A stretch of 10,374 nt of DNA. Source: an uncultured Collinsella sp. (GTDB taxonomy: Bacteria > Actinomycetota > Coriobacteriia > Coriobacteriales > Coriobacteriaceae). The notes beneath the pieces are model-generated. The model was not told where the DNA came from. It worked only from the letters and a program-made list of their open reading frames with translations, and did not search any database. A program made the position numbers and the translations under genes. The DNA lies in NCBI GenBank assembly GCA_937896835.1, contig CALBOJ010000113.1, positions 1 to 10,374 on the forward strand, in the 5' to 3' direction. Shown here one piece after another: positions 7,345 to 10,374 of the stretch; position 1 is the stretch's first letter; every line of letters starts with the position of its first letter.

Positions 7345-7362
7345 TCCGCGAAATCCGCGAAA
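7345..7362. repeat. Tandem 9-bp repeat TCCGCGAAA x2
   Basis: Two exact adjacent copies of TCCGCGAAA (7345-7353 and 7354-7362) lie 10 bases past the stop of the HepT-like gene. With its CGCG cores it can form only a weak 4-bp hairpin and has no T-run, so it is not a convincing terminator. Confidence 0.6.
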
Positions 7363-7372
7363 TCTAAAGGAA

Positions 7373-7792
7373 TTAAACAAACTGGTCGTCGGGCACCAGA
7401 AGAAGATCGCCGTAGCGTCCCATCAGCCCGTCTCTCAACTGACAGAAAGCGGGGATATAGACGTTTAAGATACGCTGAATCAAATCTTGAGCGAGCTTGT
7501 TGTCATAGATATGGACGTTCGTATTGCGGTCTCTGAGCATATCTAGCCATGCCGCCTCATCAATAAAGTCGTAGAATCGGTAGGCTTCCTTCAAGATGGC
7601 ACGAGGAGACCCCGATGCAGCAAGCGTGGCGCCCTCATACTCGAGCAGACGTTTAAGGAGCTTCCAGCTCAGTTCAAACTGAAGGTTGAACTTATTAATC
7701 AATCCACTCTGAACAAAATCATTGCTAAGATCCTGATTGGGTGCATCCTCAAGATTCGCCAAGGCGCTGGCAAAGTTCTCATATTTTTTCAT
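7373..7792 (-). CDS. HepT-like HEPN protein (HI0074 family), partner of the nucleotidyltransferase
   Basis: This 139-residue all-helical protein is of the HI0074/HepT type, known as nucleotidyltransferase substrate-binding or HEPN proteins. Family features are FELSWKLLKRLLE (39-51), SPRAILKEAYR (62-72) and RNTNVHIYD (89-97). The last contains an exact RX4HXY motif (R89, H94, Y96), the active site of HepT toxin RNases; in studied HepT/MntA pairs its Tyr is the residue AMPylated by the antitoxin. The start codon lies inside the end of the nucleotidyltransferase gene (14-base overlap), and its own ribosome binding site is weak, so translation is probably coupled. GC content is visibly lower than in the flanking suf and glycosyltransferase genes, which hints at acquisition by transfer. 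The length is normal for the family and the motif is intact, so an active module is plausible. A non-toxin HI0073/HI0074-type function remains possible. Confidence 0.88.
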   Translation of the reverse strand: MKKYENFASALANLEDAPNQDLSNDFVQSGLINKFNLQFELSWKLLKRLLEYEGATLAASGSPRAILKEAYRFYDFIDEAAWLDMLRDRNTNVHIYDNKLAQDLIQRILNVYIPAFCQLRDGLMGRYGDLLLVPDDQFV

Positions 7793-8066
7793 ACAGAATC
7801 ACACCATCCCTGGCAATTTCATCGAGCAATTGCTGCGATAAGGACTCATCCAGATTGACGACGTCTATATCTAAAAGAGTATCAAGACGCTCCTCTATCA
7901 GATATGAGAAACGGTCGAAATCCCGGCAACCTGCTACAGCAATATCAATATCGCTCTTAGGCAAGTTGTCACCGCGGGCACGAGAACCAAACAGCACAAC
8001 CCTCTCGGCGTCACATTCCCGAGCAAAAATCTCAATTTGCTTGTACACCTTGTCGAGAGATACCAT
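7779..8066 (-). CDS. MntA-type minimal nucleotidyltransferase (HI0073-like)
   Basis: This 95-residue minimal nucleotidyltransferase carries the full GSX10DXD signature: G27-S28, ten residues, D39-I-D41. A third acidic residue fits D68 in the strand DIDVVN (66-71). It matches MNT-domain proteins that pair with HEPN partners. In characterised cases the MNT protein is the antitoxin and AMPylates the HEPN toxin. All catalytic residues are present. The ATG at 8066-8064 has a modest AGGG box about 7 bases upstream and lies 8 bases after the stop of the Rrf2 regulator gene, so the three genes run as one unit unless an internal promoter exists. The downstream HepT-like gene overlaps its end by 14 bases. 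Its codon use is AT-richer than that of the regulator and sufC, like that of its partner. Confidence 0.9.
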   Translation of the reverse strand: MVSLDKVYKQIEIFARECDAERVVLFGSRARGDNLPKSDIDIAVAGCRDFDRFSYLIEERLDTLLDIDVVNLDESLSQQLLDEIARDGVILYEKI

Positions 8067-8074
8067 CTGCAGCC

Positions 8075-8506
8075 CTACAGCTTAATGTCGAAGTTGATCT
8101 CGGGGACGGCAGCAAGGTCGGCCAACGTCACGCCGTCGACGTACTTTTCGATCACGTCGTCCAGACCGCGCCAGAATTTGACGGTCGAGCAAAGATCGCT
8201 GCGGGCGCAGCTGTTGTCGATGCCATCGCACGCCACCGGAGCCGTGCTGCCTTCGACGGCGCGCAGGATGTCGCCGGCACGCACCTCGGCCGGGTCCTTG
8301 GCCATCATGTAGCCGCCGCCCTTGCCGCGCACGCTCTTAAGTAGGCCCGCCTTCATGAGCGGACGAACCAGCTGCTCCAGATACTTTTGCGAGATACGCT
8401 CGCGGTCGGCGACCTCGCGCAGAGCGATCTTGCCCTCGGCGTCGCCCAGCGCTGCGATATAGATCATCAGTCGGAGGGCATAGCGGCCCTTAGAAGAAAT
8501 GAGCAT
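8075..8506 (-). CDS. Rrf2-family transcription regulator, IscR-like, probable Fe-S sensor
   Basis: This is a 143-residue Rrf2 winged-helix regulator. The N-terminus MLISSKGRYALRLMIYIA (1-18) is diagnostic. The recognition helix region ISQKYLEQLVRPLMKAGLL (38-56) and wing SVRGKGGGYMMAKDP (58-72) follow. Three cysteines, C93, C100 and C106, correspond to the IscR cluster ligands C92/C98/C104 of E. coli. The first spacing is one residue longer, and no His sits three residues after the last Cys. It therefore probably binds an Fe-S cluster, with a different fourth ligand. The gene is divergent from sufC, the standard arrangement for an autoregulated suf repressor. The ATG at 8506-8504 is chosen for the GGAGGGTAGGT just upstream; the longer open frame to 8602 would run through the operator array. 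It is followed closely by the MntA-type gene. Confidence 0.93.
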   Translation of the reverse strand: MLISSKGRYALRLMIYIAALGDAEGKIALREVADRERISQKYLEQLVRPLMKAGLLKSVRGKGGGYMMAKDPAEVRAGDILRAVEGSTAPVACDGIDNSCARSDLCSTVKFWRGLDDVIEKYVDGVTLADLAAVPEINFDIKL

Positions 8507-8526
8507 ACCTACCCTCCCATCGCATC

Positions 8527-8601
8527 TTGGACAACATAACCAGGTTTGTTTGTCCCAAATCTTAAGTAAGTGGGACAAACACAACAGGTTATTTTGTCCC
8601 A
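8527..8601. promoter_or_regulatory. Array of four alternating TTTGTCCCA half-sites, 22-bp period
   Basis: TTTGTCCCA occurs at 8549-8557 and 8593-8601, and its exact reverse complement TGGGACAAA at 8571-8579. A 7-of-9 match to TGGGACAAA (TTGGACAAC) lies at 8527-8535. Orientation alternates strictly, and every gap is exactly 13 bases. Neighbouring sites are therefore inverted pairs whose centres are 22 bases apart, about two helical turns. The array starts 21 bases upstream of the rrf2 start and covers where its promoter must be. Cooperative binding of a dimeric regulator along one DNA face is the natural reading. The bound protein is unknown; the adjacent Rrf2 regulator is the first candidate. 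Confidence 0.8.
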
Positions 8602-8609
8602 CATCTAGA

Positions 8610-8634
8610 AAAGTCGAGTGGATTAGTCGGGTTT
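8610..8634. promoter_or_regulatory. Probable IscR type 1-like operator
   Basis: The E. coli IscR type 1 motif, as I recall it, has the core YYGACTRWWWYAGTCRR. This site matches 15 of those 17 positions and 21 of 25 over the full motif. Its right half, TAGTCGGGT, is perfect. It sits 4 bases upstream of the proposed sufC -35 box, next to a gene for an IscR-like protein. Another GACTAA half-site (8641-8646) overlaps that -35 box in inverted orientation. Confidence 0.6.
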
Positions 8635-8638
8635 TCCC

Positions 8639-8666
8639 TTGACTAACGCCGAACCCATAGTAACTT
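8639..8666 (+). promoter_or_regulatory. Candidate suf operon promoter
   Basis: TTGACT (8639-8644, five of six -35 consensus bases) is followed after 16 bases by TAACTT (8661-8666), a weak -10 box. Transcription would start near 8673, with a leader of about 58 bases. A weak -10 with a good -35 box overlapped by operator-like sequence fits a regulated promoter. The -10 placement is uncertain. Confidence 0.4.
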
Positions 8667-8730
8667 TATTCCGAGAAGATTCCTAGGGTTTCGTACACCC
8701 ATGAGTACACCATATACAGAGAGGGACAGC

Positions 8731-9531
8731 ATGAGCGCAAATCCGCTGCTTTCCATCGAAGGTCTGACCGCCTCCGTGGACGAGAAGACCATCCTCCACA
8801 ACGTCAACCTTAACGTCGCCGCCGGCGAGACCCACGTGCTGATGGGACCCAACGGCGCCGGCAAGTCCACCCTTGGCCACCTGGTCATGGGCGACCCCGT
8901 CTACACGGTCAACGACGGCCGCATCGTCTTTGACGGCCAGGACATCACCGAGCTCACCACCGACAAGCGCTCGCGCGCCGGCCTGTTCCTGAGCTTCCAG
9001 GCCCCTGTCGAGATCCCCGGCGTGCCACTGTCGAGCTTTTTGCGCGCCAGTATCGCCGGCCGCCCCGGCCTGGAGATGAAGGGCAAGGAGTTCCGACGTC
9101 GCGTCAAGGAGCTCGCGGCCGAGCTCAACATGGATACCTCCTACCTCAACCGTGAGCTGGGCGTGGGCTTCTCGGGCGGCGAGAAAAAGAAGGTCGAGAT
9201 GCTCCAGCTTCTGCTGCTGCAGCCCAAGCTCGCCATCCTAGACGAGACCGACTCCGGCCTGGACGTCGACGCGCTTTCCACCGTCAGCCACGGCATGGAC
9301 GCCTACCGCAAGAGCTGCGACGGCTCCATGCTCATCATCACGCACAACACGCGCATCCTGGAGCACTTGGATGTCGACCGCGTCCACGTTATGGTCAAGG
9401 GTCACATCGTGCGCGAGGACGACGCCTCGCTCATCCCCTGGATCGACAAGAACGGCTTTGAGACCTTCGAGCGCGAGGCCGCCGAGCAGCGCGCCCAGGC
9501 CGAGGCCGCCGCTGCCGAGCAGCAGGCGTAA
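8731..9531 (+). CDS. sufC: SufC, Fe-S cluster assembly ATPase
   Basis: This is the ABC-type ATPase of the SUF system. It forms the SufBC2D scaffold complex and drives the shape changes needed to build Fe-S clusters in the cytosol. The 266-residue protein has Walker A GPNGAGKST (39-47), a Q-loop SFQAPVEIPGV typical of SufC, the signature FSGGEKKK, a Walker B/D-loop LAILDETDSGLDVDAL and the H-loop IITHN. ETDSGLD is the SufC-specific version. The C-terminus has an extra Ala/Glu/Gln-rich tail of about 20 residues. ATG 8731 is chosen because GAGAGGG lies 6 bases upstream. An in-frame ATG at 8701 would add ten residues but has no ribosome binding site. It is followed after 12 bases by sufB, and is divergent from the IscR-like gene that probably controls it. 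Codons are strongly C-ending, as in highly expressed genes of GC-rich bacteria. Confidence 0.97.
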   Translation: MSANPLLSIEGLTASVDEKTILHNVNLNVAAGETHVLMGPNGAGKSTLGHLVMGDPVYTVNDGRIVFDGQDITELTTDKRSRAGLFLSFQAPVEIPGVPLSSFLRASIAGRPGLEMKGKEFRRRVKELAAELNMDTSYLNRELGVGFSGGEKKKVEMLQLLLLQPKLAILDETDSGLDVDALSTVSHGMDAYRKSCDGSMLIITHNTRILEHLDVDRVHVMVKGHIVREDDASLIPWIDKNGFETFEREAAEQRAQAEAAAAEQQA

Positions 9532-9543
9532 AGGGGCGACGTA

Positions 9544-10374
9544 ATGACCAAGAACCGCACCGAGGTCGCGGACATCGACCGCAGCCTCTACGACTTCACC
9601 TATGGCGAGGAGGGATTCGAGCGCCTCGACGCCGGCATCACGCCCGACATCGTGCGCGAGATCAGCGCCAAGAAGGACGAACCGCAGTGGATGCTCGACC
9701 TGCGCCTCAAGTCCCTCGAGATCTTCAACCGCTTCCCCGATCCGACGTGGGGCCCCTCCATCGAGGGCCTGGACATGGACAACATCGTCACCTACGTCAA
9801 GCCCAACACCGACCAAAAGCACGACTGGGAGTCGGTGCCCGACGACATCAAGAACACCTTTGAGCGCTTGGGCATCCCCGACGCCGAGCGCAGCTACCTG
9901 GCAGGCGTCGGCGCGCAGTACGACTCCGAGCTGGTCTACCACAACATGCAGGACACGGCGTCCAAGATGGGCATCGTCTACTCCGGTATTGAAGAAGCCC
10001 TGCACGATCCACAGTGGGAACCGCTCATCCACGAGAAGTTTATGACGCTCATCCCGCCCACCGACCACAAGTTTGCGGCCTTGCACGGCGCCGTATGGTC
10101 GGGCGGCTCGTTTGTCTACGTGCCCAAGGGCACCAAGTTGGACTTCCCGCTGCAGAGCTACTTCCGCCTTAACGCCAAGGGCGCCGGCCAGTTTGAGCAT
10201 ACGCTCATCATCGTCGAGGACGATGCCGACCTGCACTTCATTGAGGGTTGCTCAGCGCCCAAGTACAACGTGGCCAACCTCCACGCCGGCGCCGTCGAGC
10301 TCTTTGTGGGCAAGCGTGCACATCTGCGCTACTCGACCATCGAGAACTGGTCCAAGAATATGTACAACCTCAAC
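9544..10374 (+). CDS. sufB: SufB, Fe-S cluster scaffold protein, cut by right window edge
   Basis: The first 277 residues of SufB are visible, open to the window end; family members are about 465-480 residues. Recognisable blocks are the N-terminal EPQWMLDLRLKSLEIF segment, the GIVYSGIEEAL region, WSGGSFVYVPKG, the beta-helix stretch GQFEHTLIIVEDDADLHFIEGCSAPKY and the STIENWSKNMYNLN block. The GCSAP Cys is conserved in SufB proteins and implicated in cluster handling. SufB, with SufD and SufC, is the scaffold on which clusters form from sulfur delivered by SufS. The ATG has AGGGG 8 bases upstream, in a 12-base gap after sufC, so the two share an mRNA. The order sufC-sufB behind a divergent Rrf2 gene resembles clostridial and coriobacterial suf loci; sufD, sufS and sufU are expected just beyond the edge. 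Confidence 0.97.
   Translation, partial: MTKNRTEVADIDRSLYDFTYGEEGFERLDAGITPDIVREISAKKDEPQWMLDLRLKSLEIFNRFPDPTWGPSIEGLDMDNIVTYVKPNTDQKHDWESVPDDIKNTFERLGIPDAERSYLAGVGAQYDSELVYHNMQDTASKMGIVYSGIEEALHDPQWEPLIHEKFMTLIPPTDHKFAALHGAVWSGGSFVYVPKGTKLDFPLQSYFRLNAKGAGQFEHTLIIVEDDADLHFIEGCSAPKYNVANLHAGAVELFVGKRAHLRYSTIENWSKNMYNLN

Noticed and set aside
8701..8730. An upstream in-frame ATG for sufC, or a short leader peptide
   Set aside because: No ribosome binding site precedes it, while ATG 8731 has GAGAGGG at good spacing; SufC homology starts after 8731.
9238..10236. A 332-codon open frame on the minus strand
   Set aside because: It lies opposite sufC/sufB, and the Val/Leu/Gly/Asp-rich product is typical of the complement of GC-rich coding DNA.

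Overview
The window looks like chromosomal DNA from a moderately GC-rich Gram-positive actinobacterium. A Collinsella-like member of the Coriobacteriia is my best guess. Reasons are the C-ending codon preference of most genes, a sortase-anchored surface protein, strong GGAGG-type ribosome binding sites, and an Rrf2 regulator divergent from a suf operon that starts sufC-sufB. The taxon is inferred from style, not proven.

Left part (1-3396): a surface-glycan region with three family-2 glycosyltransferases. Two are tightly coupled on the minus strand (1-1010, cut by the window edge, and 1017-2120). The third (2377-3396) runs divergently on the plus strand and resembles GlfT-type galactofuranosyl/rhamnosyl transferases. 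The 256-base gap between them holds candidate promoters for both directions.

Middle (3421-7235, minus strand): a 599-residue protein of the AAA-ATPase-like/DUF1703 type whose C-terminal nuclease core looks degenerate. Upstream of it is a 604-residue secreted protein with a lysozyme-like N-terminal region, a long low-complexity stalk and an MPKTG sorting signal. A strong rho-independent terminator (5354-5389) separates the two.

Right part (7373-10374): on the minus strand, an IscR-like Rrf2 regulator is followed after 8 bases by a MntA-type minimal nucleotidyltransferase, which overlaps a HepT-like HEPN partner. This is a toxin-antitoxin-type pair with lower GC than its surroundings. On the plus strand, sufC and sufB (cut by the right edge) begin an Fe-S cluster assembly operon. 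The 224-base rrf2/sufC intergenic region is the most structured DNA here. It carries four alternating-orientation copies of a TTTGTCCCA half-site, each separated by exactly 13 bases (22-base period). Next to the suf promoter lies a separate element that closely resembles the E. coli IscR type 1 site. The likely logic is Fe-S-responsive control of suf and of the regulator itself, with the nucleotidyltransferase/HEPN pair possibly co-transcribed with the regulator.
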